In this document: piece by piece, positions 45,072 to 53,853 of the stretch
Layout: each line of letters starts with the position of its first letter
Numbering within the stretch: position 1 is the first letter of the stretch
Assembly (NCBI GenBank): GCA_023393635.1
Contig: JAEWKT010000055.1
Location: forward strand, 1 to 64,000
Origin: Pseudomonadota bacterium
GTDB taxonomy: Bacteria > Pseudomonadota > Gammaproteobacteria > Pseudomonadales > Moraxellaceae
Direction of reading: 5' to 3'
Length of the DNA stretch: 64,000 bases
Notes under the pieces: model-generated
The model's input: only the letters and a program-made list of their open reading frames with translations
Told to the model about the DNA's origin: nothing
Database searches by the model: none
Translations under genes and position numbers: made by a program

Positions 45072-45845
45072 TTATGCCACAGCTGCATGGCGTTTTGTCC
45101 TGCGTTTAACGATTAAAATCAAACCCTGTACCATGAGTGCGCTCATAATAGCCAGCACCAGCGTTAACCAAAAATTCCAGACTGACCAGCCGTAAGCCAG
45201 TACCATAAAAAAAACGCTGAACGAATAAAAACCCTGCACCATGCCACGGTAAAGCTGGGCAACCGCAGCAGCACCCTGGCGGACATGCGTAAATACCGCC
45301 AGTATAGAACCAATAATAGGAAAAGCGGCCAGAACACCACTCCACTGACTACCTAGAAAAAAAGCCATTTGCGTCACCAGCACAGTTAATCCAGCACCAG
45401 CCAGTAGACGTAATGGTAAATCTTTTAAATGAGAAGCAGCTAACGGCAGCAATGGCTGTCCTGGCAGAATTTTTGGCGTGAGTAACATGGCAATCAACGC
45501 CAGTAGCAACGCAACCTCCAAATTAGCAGACAAATAAACCAGTACATTTGCCAATATACTCCACACGGCTAAGGCACAAAGTAAAGCAACAGGCCAGCGC
45601 CAGTAAATGGCAGCCCAGGCATACGCCACGCCAAAACCCAACAGTGCGACCAAGGCAGCAATGGCTGCTATTGACGCCGTAGCACCAAATCCTGGCCCTT
45701 GTTCCAACGCTAAAATCACCATAATAGGGCCAGCGACCACAGGCAAGCCCGCTAAAAGACCTGCCAGATGGGTACCCCATCGTTTACCTGCCAAAGTGAC
45801 CAGTGCAATAAATAAGGGCACAATGGTTAGTTTTAAAAGCAGCAT
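45072..45845 (-). CDS. Polytopic membrane protein with two-fold internal repeat, unknown function
   Basis: 257 residues, about eight hydrophobic segments, positively charged C-terminus (KRRTKRH). The first and second halves look duplicated: LAGLLAGLPVVAGPIMVILALEQG near residues 27-50 aligns with SGVLAAFPIIGSILAVFTHVRQG near 168-190 without gaps. The motif resembles the small GlpM-type membrane proteins, but I would not assign function. Convergent with the HIT gene; ATG start. Confidence 0.8.
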   Translation of the reverse strand: MLLLKLTIVPLFIALVTLAGKRWGTHLAGLLAGLPVVAGPIMVILALEQGPGFGATASIAAIAALVALLGFGVAYAWAAIYWRWPVALLCALAVWSILANVLVYLSANLEVALLLALIAMLLTPKILPGQPLLPLAASHLKDLPLRLLAGAGLTVLVTQMAFFLGSQWSGVLAAFPIIGSILAVFTHVRQGAAAVAQLYRGMVQGFYSFSVFFMVLAYGWSVWNFWLTLVLAIMSALMVQGLILIVKRRTKRHAAVA

Positions 45846-45886
45846 ATTTTTCCTTATGAGTTTTCAGCGTTAATAGGATTAATCAA

Positions 45887-46528
45887 TTATTTCTTATCGC
45901 GTCGATCACCAATTTTTCTGGCAGGGTTTCCAGCAACAATTGCATAAGCTTCTGTATTTTTAGTGACGGTGCTGTCCATCCCAATTACTGCAAAACTCTC
46001 AATACTTACCCCATCTACCACGCCAACATTTGCACCCAGCCACACATCCTCGCCAATAAAAATCCCTTGTGAATTTACGGCCTGCTCATGAATGGTGTAA
46101 TCCAGTTTCATGCCATGATTAAACGCATACAAATGGCAATAAGCAGCCAGCCTTGTGTTATTGCCAATATGAATTCCCATACGCCCACCATCAAGCGTGC
46201 AATGATGGTTTAAGGCAACTTTTTTACCCAGCGTAATAGGCCCATGCAATACGCAATCAGCCGCAATAAAACTGCCATCACCGATAATAATATCGCGGTT
46301 GGGTTCGGCAAATAATTGGGCATCAGGTGAAATAAAGCAATTTTCGCCAATTTGAATACTTTCCACGGAACGCAAATAATCCTGATATTCCTGCTGCCAG
46401 GCTTGTGCCCACTCAAGATTTTTTGGTTTTAAGCGAAAGTATAGCCAGGGCATATAGCTTAAGCGTTTTTTATGCTGCTCGCGGTATTTAATTAAACTAT
46501 CTTTTTGATTAAGGTTATGAACACTCAA
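45887..46528 (-). CDS. Hexapeptide-repeat acyltransferase (LbH family)
   Basis: 213 residues. After a basic N-terminus (KYREQHKKRL) the left-handed beta-helix repeats run from about residue 55 to 205: IQIGENCFISPDAQLFAEPNRDIIIGDGSFIAADCVLHGPITLGKKV and later IFIGEDVWLGANVGVVDGVSI, VIGMDSTVTKNTEAYAIVAGNPARKIG, which is the maltose/galactoside O-acetyltransferase style ending. Acceptor unknown; a cell-surface sugar is likely. The start is a TTG preceded by AGCAGG; the next in-frame ATG lies 25 codons in and would cut family sequence little. Confidence 0.87.
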   Translation of the reverse strand: MSVHNLNQKDSLIKYREQHKKRLSYMPWLYFRLKPKNLEWAQAWQQEYQDYLRSVESIQIGENCFISPDAQLFAEPNRDIIIGDGSFIAADCVLHGPITLGKKVALNHHCTLDGGRMGIHIGNNTRLAAYCHLYAFNHGMKLDYTIHEQAVNSQGIFIGEDVWLGANVGVVDGVSIESFAVIGMDSTVTKNTEAYAIVAGNPARKIGDRRDKK

Positions 46529-46624
46529 TATTTAAACCTGCTTCTACAAACCATGCATTACTGCAACATAGCCTGTTTATACTGACGCATCAATTAAACT
46601 GTTATTTATTTTACCCTATTAAAA

Positions 46625-46735
46625 AGGTATAAAAAAACCGCTCGAAAGCGGTTTGGTATTAATCATCAAGAAAGATGCAGCAGGATTAGAAAATACATCC
46701 GCCTTAAGATAATACTAAGAAAAGTATAACCAAAC
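46625..46735 (-). ncRNA. Candidate small RNA ending in an orphan terminator
   Basis: Leftward, a TATACT -10-like box is followed by roughly 70 nt without a coding frame, a small CATC/GATG stem and then a strong AAACCGCT/AGCGGTTT hairpin with a seven-T tail. The terminator lies upstream of the acetyltransferase start, so it cannot end that gene, and glnS already has its own. A -35 box is not clear. The boundaries are estimates; a 5' leader attenuator of the acetyltransferase gene is the alternative. Confidence 0.4.
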
Positions 46736-46873
46736 TCATGATAAAAGCGATAACTGGTCAGTCATCTAAAATAGCTATAAAACATTTTCCAACTTTGCTA
46801 GCGATTAAACCCAAATAACTTGCTTAAATCCTACTGATTGTGGTGGTCATTGCTGCGCCATAAAATGTGGCCC

Positions 46874-46901
46874 AAAAAAAGCTGGCATATCACCAGCTTT
46901 T
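46874..46901 (-). terminator. Rho-independent terminator of glnS
   Basis: Stem AAAAGCTGG/CCAGCTTTT with a 7-nt loop and leftward T run, directly after the glnS stop. Confidence 0.9.
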
Positions 46902-46918
46902 AATGTTCAACCAGTCCT

Positions 46919-48604
46919 TTAGCCTGGCTTATAGCTGTCGCGCAAATCCAGAATGCGATTAAACACTGGCTCGGCTTGGGTAAAGTCTTTTTCATCCGCA
47001 ACAAAATAACCTTCGCGTTCAAACTGGAAACGATCCCCTGCCTGTGCTTGTGCCAGTGAGGGTTCTATGACTGCTTGCAATACCTTGATTGATTCAGGGT
47101 TGAGGTTTTGCATAAAGTCATCACCTGCCTCTGGGTTTGCACTGGCAAACAATCGCTCATAAATACGCACTTCCGCAGGTACACCCTGCGCACTATCTAC
47201 CCAGTGAATCACACCTTTAACCTTGCGGCCTTCAGGGTTTTTACCCAGCGTATCAGGGTCAATCGTGCATTTTAGCTCAATCACTTCGCCCTGCTCGTCT
47301 TTAATGACTTCATTGCATTTAATCACATAGGCATGACGCAAGCGTACTTCGCCTTCTGGAATCAATCGCTTAAAGCCTTTGGGCGGCACTTCAGCAAAGT
47401 CGTTTTTATCAATATAAATGGTGGAAGACAGCGGAATATCACGCTCGCCCATATCTACATTAGGATGACGCTTATGGCTTAAACTTAAATGCTCAGGCAA
47501 GTTGGTTAAGGTCACTTTCAGTGGATTTAACACTGCCATGGCACGTGGTGCGGCATTTTCTAAAGACTGGCGAATACAAAACTCAAGTAAACCAATATCT
47601 ACCACACCATCTGCTTTGGACACGCCTGTACGCTGGCAAAAGTCTTTTAGACCTTCTGGGGTAAATCCACGGCGGCGCATGCCTGCAACCGTTGGCATGC
47701 GTGGATCATCCCAGCCTTGCACAACACCATCATCGACTAACTTTTTAAGTTTTCGCTTACTGGTTAGGGTGTAATCCACATTTAAGCGCGAAAATTCAAT
47801 CTGACGCGGCTTGGCAGGCGTGTTGACCTTATTGATTGCCCACTCGTAAAACGGGCGATGATCTTCAAACTCTAGCGTACATAAGGAATGGGTAATGCCT
47901 TCAATCGCATCAGACAACGGATGCGCATAATCATACATGGGATAAATGCACCATTTGTCACCTGTCTGGTGATGGTGCGCTTTTAACACCCGATATAATA
48001 TAGGGTCACGCATGTGCACGTTAGGACTAGCCATATCAATTTTGGCGCGTAATACTGCCGCACCTTCATCAAAGCCACCTGAGCGCATTTTTTCAAACAA
48101 GCTTAAGTTTTCTTCAACCGTTTGGTCGCGGTTGGGTGAATTAGTCCCTACTTCTGTAAAACTGCCACGGTTCAGCTTAATTTGCTCAGGCGTTTGTAAA
48201 TCGACATACGCATCGCCTTGTTCAATCAGTTGCACTGCCCATGTGTATAACTGGTCAAAATAACTCGAGGCATAGCGGATATCACCATGCCAGTCAAAAC
48301 CTAACCAGTGAATGTCATTTTTAATATTATCGACATATTCCTGCTTTTCGGCTGACGGGTTGGTGTCGTCAAGACGTAAATTACAAATACCAGCATTTTC
48401 TAATGCCACACCAAAATTAAGGCAAATTGATTTAACATGGCCCAAATGCAGGTAACCATTTGGCTCTGGTGGAAAACGTGACACAATCTGCTTGTGTTTG
48501 CCACTGGCCAAGTCATCTGCAATAATCTGGCGAATAAAATCCAAACCGACTTGTGGCTGCTGCTCTTGTTGTACTGTAGTTTTGGTAGAGGACAGATCAG
48601 ACAT
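46919..48604 (-). CDS. glnS: Glutaminyl-tRNA synthetase
   Basis: Charges tRNA-Gln. Class I signatures: PPEPNGYLHLGH (HIGH motif) and LTSKRKLKKL (KMSKS equivalent), with RLDDTNPSAEKQEYVDNI and the acceptor-stem domain residues typical of GlnRS rather than GltX; the anticodon-binding beta-barrel occupies the last 220 residues. I start at MSDLSS; the frame runs 14 codons upstream through another ATG (48631) and a TTG, none with a strong ribosome site, so the N-terminus is uncertain. Divergent from ppiB by about 60-220 bp depending on the starts. Confidence 0.95.
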   Translation of the reverse strand: MSDLSSTKTTVQQEQQPQVGLDFIRQIIADDLASGKHKQIVSRFPPEPNGYLHLGHVKSICLNFGVALENAGICNLRLDDTNPSAEKQEYVDNIKNDIHWLGFDWHGDIRYASSYFDQLYTWAVQLIEQGDAYVDLQTPEQIKLNRGSFTEVGTNSPNRDQTVEENLSLFEKMRSGGFDEGAAVLRAKIDMASPNVHMRDPILYRVLKAHHHQTGDKWCIYPMYDYAHPLSDAIEGITHSLCTLEFEDHRPFYEWAINKVNTPAKPRQIEFSRLNVDYTLTSKRKLKKLVDDGVVQGWDDPRMPTVAGMRRRGFTPEGLKDFCQRTGVSKADGVVDIGLLEFCIRQSLENAAPRAMAVLNPLKVTLTNLPEHLSLSHKRHPNVDMGERDIPLSSTIYIDKNDFAEVPPKGFKRLIPEGEVRLRHAYVIKCNEVIKDEQGEVIELKCTIDPDTLGKNPEGRKVKGVIHWVDSAQGVPAEVRIYERLFASANPEAGDDFMQNLNPESIKVLQAVIEPSLAQAQAGDRFQFEREGYFVADEKDFTQAEPVFNRILDLRDSYKPG

Positions 48605-48719
48605 TGCAGTTACCGCATCATTTGGCTTCATATAAATCACACGCAAGAATAAGGGTTAGGTATTAAAATTGAAAAATCTACTCGCAAATATTGGTTTTTT
48701 CGTCAAAACTAGGGAATCC

Positions 48720-49337
48720 TTGCTTGGACGTCAATTTCTGCGTTTACTTGTATTACAGTTTACCGTCTGCGTCTGTTTCTCTCAACCAATTCAATCGGCT
48801 TTTGCCGCACATCCTGGAGTTAAGCTAATGAGTCACCCACAAGTAGAGTTAAATACCAATAAGGGCCGCATCGTTTTGGAATTAAATAGCGACAAAGCCC
48901 CAAAAACAGTAGAAAACTTTTTATCTTATGTTAAAGATGGTCACTATGATGGCGTGATTTTCCATCGTGTTATCGACAACTTCATGATCCAAGTTGGTGG
49001 TTTTGATGAAAGCTTCAAAGAAAAGCCAACCAAAGACTCTATTGAAAACGAAGCAGACAATGGTTTAACCAATGACGAAGGCACCATTGCCATGGCACGT
49101 ACTTCTGCTCCTCATTCTGCCAGCGCCCAGTTTTTTATTAATGTAAAAAACAACAGCTTCTTAAACCATTCCAGCAAAACACCACAAGGTTGGGGTTATG
49201 CAGTATTTGGCAAAGTGGTTGAAGGCATGGACGTGGTGAATGACATTAAAAAAGTGAAAACTGGCAATCGCGGCCACCATGCTGATGTGCCTGTTGAAAA
49301 TGTTGTGATTGAATCTGCTAAGGTCATTAGTGAATAA
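48720..49337 (+). CDS. ppiB: Cyclophilin-type peptidyl-prolyl isomerase, possibly exported form
   Basis: Catalyses cis-trans isomerisation of X-Pro bonds. The cyclophilin core (VELNTNKGRIVLELNSDKAP, FHRVIDNFMIQVGG, FFINVKNN, GWGYAVFGKVVEGMDVV) is complete. Start choice matters: an ATG at 48828 with GGAG nine bases upstream gives the usual cytoplasmic PpiB, but the in-frame sequence upstream from a TTG at 48720 (AGGGA just before it) encodes a convincing signal peptide: RQFLRLLVLQFTVCVCF then QPIQSAFA-AH. The frame is open even further, to 48669. Both products are possible. It is followed by lpxH, as in Pseudomonas. Confidence 0.92.
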   Translation: MLGRQFLRLLVLQFTVCVCFSQPIQSAFAAHPGVKLMSHPQVELNTNKGRIVLELNSDKAPKTVENFLSYVKDGHYDGVIFHRVIDNFMIQVGGFDESFKEKPTKDSIENEADNGLTNDEGTIAMARTSAPHSASAQFFINVKNNSFLNHSSKTPQGWGYAVFGKVVEGMDVVNDIKKVKTGNRGHHADVPVENVVIESAKVISE

Positions 49338-49373
49338 ATTAGCCATTCAACTGCTTAACACCAGATAAATTCT

Positions 49374-50105
49374 GTGCAACAGCTTTTTATTGCTGATTTA
49401 CACTTATCTCCCGATCACCCTCGCCTTGTGCGGGGGTTTTTGGATTTGTTAGACCATTATCAGGGGAAAATCGATCAACTATACATACTGGGCGACTGGT
49501 TTGAAGCATGGATTGGCGACGATGATCGCTCACCTTGGCTAGATCACATCGTTCAAGCCCTAAAAGAATTTGTTGCCCACGGTAGTCAGGTTTTTTTTAT
49601 GCACGGTAATCGTGATTTTGCTCTTGGCCAGAAATTTATGGATCGCTTTGGTGGTCAATTAATTGACGAAGAAAATCATACTATTCGTTTTGGCACCCAA
49701 TCTATTGTATTGTCACATGGCGATGCGCTGTGTACTGATGATAAAAGCTATCAACGCTTTAGAAAAATTATTCGCAATAAATTATTGCTCAGTGCTATTT
49801 TGGCTTTACCCTTAACTACCCGTAGAAAAATTGCTGAGCTTGCCCGTAAAAATAGCAAAACCAATAAAACTATTAAAAATCCTTATATTATGGATGTCAA
49901 TGAGCAGGCTGTGCAACGTATAGTGGCTAAGCATCATATTTTGCTGCATGGCCATACCCATCGGCCAGCGATTCATGAGCATCAAGGTAAAAAACGTTAT
50001 GTGCTGGGAGACTGGCGTGAAGATAGGATAACAAATCAAGGCACAGCGGTGATTGCCCTGCTTAATGAAACTGGCTTGCAGCTTGTAGACTGGAATTTTT
50101 CATAA
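49374..50105 (+). CDS. lpxH: UDP-2,3-diacylglucosamine diphosphatase
   Basis: Cleaves UDP-2,3-diacylglucosamine to lipid X and UMP in lipid A synthesis, at the inner-membrane cytoplasmic face. Calcineurin-like metal motifs: FIADLHLS, ILGDWFEAWIGDDD, MHGNRDF, SHGDAL and HGHTHRPA. 243 residues, standard. GTG start with a weak ribosome site, 36 bp after ppiB, so probably co-transcribed. Confidence 0.96.
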   Translation: MQQLFIADLHLSPDHPRLVRGFLDLLDHYQGKIDQLYILGDWFEAWIGDDDRSPWLDHIVQALKEFVAHGSQVFFMHGNRDFALGQKFMDRFGGQLIDEENHTIRFGTQSIVLSHGDALCTDDKSYQRFRKIIRNKLLLSAILALPLTTRRKIAELARKNSKTNKTIKNPYIMDVNEQAVQRIVAKHHILLHGHTHRPAIHEHQGKKRYVLGDWREDRITNQGTAVIALLNETGLQLVDWNFS

Positions 50106-50143
50106 GCATTTACTAGCTAGCAAGATTTTTTAAATAGGCATTG

Positions 50144-50179
50144 ATAAAAAAACCAGCCTAGCTCAGACTGGTTTTTTTT
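50144..50179. terminator. Bidirectional terminator between lpxH and katE
   Basis: Stem AAAAAACCAG/CTGGTTTTTT with a short inner pairing, T-rich on both sides, between convergent genes. Confidence 0.88.
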
Positions 50180-50205
50180 AATTTACATCATCTTTAGTTA
50201 AATAA

Positions 50206-52353
50206 TCAGGCTGGAACCAATTTTGCCAATGGCTCACGTGCCCACACTCTGTGCTTTAATAATCCCTGCTTTAACTGATCTTGCACCTGCATAAAGTCAT
50301 CGGCAGTCAAGGTTCCTTCATCGGGCGTCAGGTGTAACTGCTCCAGCAGCTCTCCATGCTTACCCAGCAACACTAATGGTTTTAGGTGTTTATAAGTTTC
50401 CAGCAAGTAATGCAGGCCTTCACCGTTTTGCTGCATGGCCTTTACATCATCGCCATCAGCTACCACTACGGCATCAAACATAATAGAAGGCATACCGTCC
50501 ATAGCAGCATCAACTTTGAGCATCTCGCCCTGACTGGTTTTAACGGGTGCTGGACTTGGCCCAACCAGCTTGACCACAACCATTTCTGCAAGTGCCCAAT
50601 TCAAAACAGCCTCCACGGTATCTGCATTCACACCATTGCTTACCAGCAGCCCAATCTTGCGTGCTTTAATATCACTGGGCAAAAGGTTCATTTGGCTTAA
50701 GGACGGTGCAGGTTGCAAATTCACTTCAGGAACTTCCACGGTACCTTTGACAGGGGGTTCCACGCCCAGATTCATGGCAACTTTTTGTGCCAGTTCCAGA
50801 TCAATATTGGCCAGCATTTCATTGACCGTGCGCTCCCTAATCCAGATACGCTCTACTTTGCCCAACTCAAAACTATAACCGTTAATTACATGTTGCTGCT
50901 CAGGCGCGCTTAAACTTTTAAAAAACATGCGGGCTTGTGAGAAGTGATCTCCAAACGATGGACTACGCTGGCGAATCTTGTGCCCGTCTACCCGCTCCTG
51001 ATAGCTTTCAAAGCCCCCTTGGGCAGCCGCTGGAGCAGTTTCACGCGGCCAGTTATTGTCTATTGAGTCAGGATTATATGAGGCACGCCCTTTATTAATG
51101 GTTTGACGATGCATGCCGTCACGCTGGTTATTGTGAAATGGGCAAACTGGACGGTTAATTGGAATTTCATGGAAGTTAGGACCACCTAAACGGCTTAACT
51201 GGGTGTCCGTGTAAGAAAACAAACGACCTTGTAATAAGGGATCATTAGAAAAGTCGATCCCAGGTACAATATGTGCTGGGCAAAAAGCCACCTGTTCGGT
51301 TTCAGCAAAAAAGTTTTCTGGATTACGGTTTAGTACCATTTTACCTAATGCGGTTACAGGTACTAATTCCTCAGGGATAAGTTTAGTAGGATCTAAAATA
51401 TCAAAGTCAAAACTGTGCTCATCTTCCTCTTCAATCACCTGTACTCCCAGTTCCCACTCTGGGTAAAGCCCAGCTTCAATAGTTTCCCATAAATCGCGGC
51501 GGTGAAAGTCAGGATCTTTACCAGCCATTTTTTGCGCTTCATCCCATAACAGTGACACTACGCCCTGCATTGGTTTCCAGTGAAACTTTACAAAACGCCC
51601 TTTCCCGTCACTATTGATAAAACGAAATGAATGAATACCAAAACCTTGCATGCTGCGTAAGTTGCGTGGAATAGCACGGTCAGACATCTGCCATATCACA
51701 TGATGGGCTGTTTCTGGTGTTAAGGACACAAAATCCCAAAATGTATCATGTGCAGATTGCCCCGTGGGAATTTCGTTGTGCGGCTCAGGTTTTACAGCAT
51801 GCACCACATCTGGAAACTTGATGGCATCTTGAATAAAGAATATGGGTATATTATTGCCTACAAGGTCATAATTGCCCTCTTGAGTATAGAATTTAACTGA
51901 AAAACCACGCGTATCACGTACGGTGTCAGCAGAACCACGTGGTCCCTGCACTGTTGAGAAGCGCACAAATACAGGCGTTTGTTGCTCAGGATCTTGTAAG
52001 AAACATGCTTTGGTCAACTCAGAGTGATTTTTATAAGATTGGAAATAACCATGGGCCGCGCTACCACGTGCATGAACGACACGCTCTGGAATGCGCTCAT
52101 GATCAAAATGGGTGATTTTTTCACGCAATATAAAGTCTTCTAGCAAGGTGGCTCCGCGCACCCCTGCTTTTAAACTATTTTGATCATCGGCAATTTTCAC
52201 CCCCTGATTAGTACGTAATGCCTGATTGGTAGCATCGGATTTATGCTGCTCTAGCTGTTCATTCTTTTCTGAAGTGTTTTGGCGGTCAATGGTTGCTTTA
52301 CCAGCAACTTCAGTTTTAAAGGCATCCTTATCTGTTTGGGGGTTCTTAATCAT
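50206..52353 (-). CDS. katE: Large-subunit catalase (HPII type)
   Basis: Tetrameric clade 2 catalase that dismutates hydrogen peroxide; cytoplasmic, stationary-phase type in E. coli. Essentials: distal His in ERVVHARGSAAHG, Asn in DLVGNNIPIFF, proximal heme Tyr in RLFSYTDTQLSRLG, and the C-terminal flavodoxin-like domain (about 570-715, IGLLVSNGVNADTVEAVLNW) that marks the large-subunit class. 715 residues from the ATG chosen (MIKNPQTD), which has GGAG six bases upstream; a GTG nine codons earlier also opens the frame. N-terminal arm is Lys/Gln-rich. Monocistronic. Confidence 0.96.
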   Translation of the reverse strand: MIKNPQTDKDAFKTEVAGKATIDRQNTSEKNEQLEQHKSDATNQALRTNQGVKIADDQNSLKAGVRGATLLEDFILREKITHFDHERIPERVVHARGSAAHGYFQSYKNHSELTKACFLQDPEQQTPVFVRFSTVQGPRGSADTVRDTRGFSVKFYTQEGNYDLVGNNIPIFFIQDAIKFPDVVHAVKPEPHNEIPTGQSAHDTFWDFVSLTPETAHHVIWQMSDRAIPRNLRSMQGFGIHSFRFINSDGKGRFVKFHWKPMQGVVSLLWDEAQKMAGKDPDFHRRDLWETIEAGLYPEWELGVQVIEEEDEHSFDFDILDPTKLIPEELVPVTALGKMVLNRNPENFFAETEQVAFCPAHIVPGIDFSNDPLLQGRLFSYTDTQLSRLGGPNFHEIPINRPVCPFHNNQRDGMHRQTINKGRASYNPDSIDNNWPRETAPAAAQGGFESYQERVDGHKIRQRSPSFGDHFSQARMFFKSLSAPEQQHVINGYSFELGKVERIWIRERTVNEMLANIDLELAQKVAMNLGVEPPVKGTVEVPEVNLQPAPSLSQMNLLPSDIKARKIGLLVSNGVNADTVEAVLNWALAEMVVVKLVGPSPAPVKTSQGEMLKVDAAMDGMPSIMFDAVVVADGDDVKAMQQNGEGLHYLLETYKHLKPLVLLGKHGELLEQLHLTPDEGTLTADDFMQVQDQLKQGLLKHRVWAREPLAKLVPA

Positions 52354-52669
52354 CATTTGCTCCAGGGTAATGGGTTTCACTGCTTCATCTATTAATATTT
52401 TTTAGACAGTGACTAGACCTATCTATGCTGCCAGCGCTATGAATAAAGCAAATTACCCAACCCGACAATAGACCGCTACAGCTTGCAAACACATCACTAC
52501 AGGAAGTGCAGCGAACGCTACAGGACTCATGTAAAAGATACTTTCGACTACATTGTTAAGTATTTATTTTATTTAGAGGTTGCAGGAAGCCTAAAATAAA
52601 AAAACCCGCAGCTTTAGGCCACAGGTTTTTAAGAAAGAAACTACAAAATGCATGAAACTATGGATCAAC
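52354..52669. other. Spacer between fbaA and katE
   Basis: Contains the fbaA terminator at 52595-52630 and, closer to katE, AT-rich sequence that should include the katE promoter. No clear OxyR-type site was identified by eye. Confidence 0.5.
52595..52630 (-). terminator. Rho-independent terminator of fbaA
   Basis: Leftward stem AACCTGTGGC/GCTGCGGGTT (fully paired with wobbles), 5-nt loop, then a seven-T run. Confidence 0.88.
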
Positions 52670-53710
52670 TTACTTGTTGTAGCGTTCCACCATTTTTTCC
52701 AGAGAAATAGGGTTGATTTTGCTGGCATTACCCGCCGTACCAAATGCTTCATAGCGCGCTACACAAATATCCTGCATGGCAGTCACTGTTTTAGCAAAAA
52801 ACTTACGTGGATCAAATTCAGACGGATTAATAGCCATTTCACGACGAATAGCACCAGTTGATGCCAAACGTAAATCGGTATCAATATTAATTTTGCGCAC
52901 GCCATGCTTAATGGCTTCTACCAGTTGCTCTACTGGCACGCCATAAGTTTCTTTAATATCGCCACCATATTGATTAATAATCGCCAGCCAATCCTGTGGT
53001 ACAGAGCTAGAACCGTGCATTACCAAGTGAGTGTTGGGAATCCGCGCATGAATTTCTTTAATACGTTCAATAGCCAAAATATCATCAGTAGGCGGGCGGG
53101 TAAATTTATAGGCACCGTGGCTGGTGCCAACCGCAATTGCTAGTGCATCAACATTGGTATCCGCAACAAATTGCGCTGCTTCTTCTGGATCAGTCAATAA
53201 TTGGGAATGATCCAGCACACCTTCTGCACCCACCCCGTCTTCTTCACCAGCCATACCCGTTTCCAGACTACCCAGACAGCCAATTTCACCTTCAACAGAC
53301 ACACCACAGGCATGGGCAAGTTCAACCACACGACGAGTTACACGCACGTTATACTCATAATCAGTAGGCGTTTTACCATCCTCACCCAAGGAGCCGTCCA
53401 TCATGACAGAGCTAAAGCCCAATTGAATAGAACGTTGGCAGATATCAGGACTGGTACCGTGATCCTGATGCATCACCACTGGAATATGTGGCCACTCTTC
53501 AATCGCCGCTAAAATTAAGTGACGTAAAAAAGGAGCACCAGCGTACTTGCGTGCACCAGCACTGGCTTGAACGATCACTGGAGAATTAGTTTGATCTGCT
53601 GCCAGCATAATGGCACGCATTTGTTCTAAATTATTAACGTTAAAAGCGGGTACACCATAATTATATTCAGCTGCATGGTCTAGCAACTGGCGCATAGAAA
53701 TCAGTGCCAT
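52670..53710 (-). CDS. fbaA: Fructose-bisphosphate aldolase, class II
   Basis: Zn-dependent aldolase interconverting fructose 1,6-bisphosphate and triose phosphates. 346 residues of the Calvin-cycle-type subgroup: GVPAFNVNNLEQMRAIM, VMHQDHGTSPDICQRSIQLGFSSVMMDGS with zinc ligands, AIAVGTSHGAYKF, HGSSSVPQDW and KINIDTDLRLA. In Pseudomonas pgk and fba are close neighbours; here about 1.4 kb with two lipoprotein genes and a pgk remnant separates it from pgk. ATG preceded by GAGGAC. Confidence 0.97.
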   Translation of the reverse strand: MALISMRQLLDHAAEYNYGVPAFNVNNLEQMRAIMLAADQTNSPVIVQASAGARKYAGAPFLRHLILAAIEEWPHIPVVMHQDHGTSPDICQRSIQLGFSSVMMDGSLGEDGKTPTDYEYNVRVTRRVVELAHACGVSVEGEIGCLGSLETGMAGEEDGVGAEGVLDHSQLLTDPEEAAQFVADTNVDALAIAVGTSHGAYKFTRPPTDDILAIERIKEIHARIPNTHLVMHGSSSVPQDWLAIINQYGGDIKETYGVPVEQLVEAIKHGVRKINIDTDLRLASTGAIRREMAINPSEFDPRKFFAKTVTAMQDICVARYEAFGTAGNASKINPISLEKMVERYNK

Positions 53711-53808
53711 ATCGTCCTCCAGAAAATTGGGTCAATTCTAACCTGAGTCAATCAATAAGTCAGTGATATTGCGTTTTTTTATTTTAATATGCGCTTTTTA
53801 AACAACAA

Positions 53809-53829
53809 ATCCCGTAATAAATACGGGAT
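53809..53829 (-). terminator. Hairpin after the first Ala-rich lipoprotein gene
   Basis: Perfect 8-bp stem ATCCCGTA/TACGGGAT with a 5-nt loop. The leftward T tract is broken (TTTGTTGTTT). Confidence 0.65.
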
Positions 53830-53853
53830 CTGCCTTTACCGCTAGAGTTACGC

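Larger units (their letters stand above)
46529..46918. other. Spacer between glnS and acetyltransferase genes with an orphan terminator
   Basis: About 390 bp. It holds two leftward terminators: one belongs to glnS (46877-46901), the other (46625-46655) has no gene of its own before it. A TATACT box stands at about 46735 on the leftward strand. See the small-RNA candidate. Confidence 0.6.
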
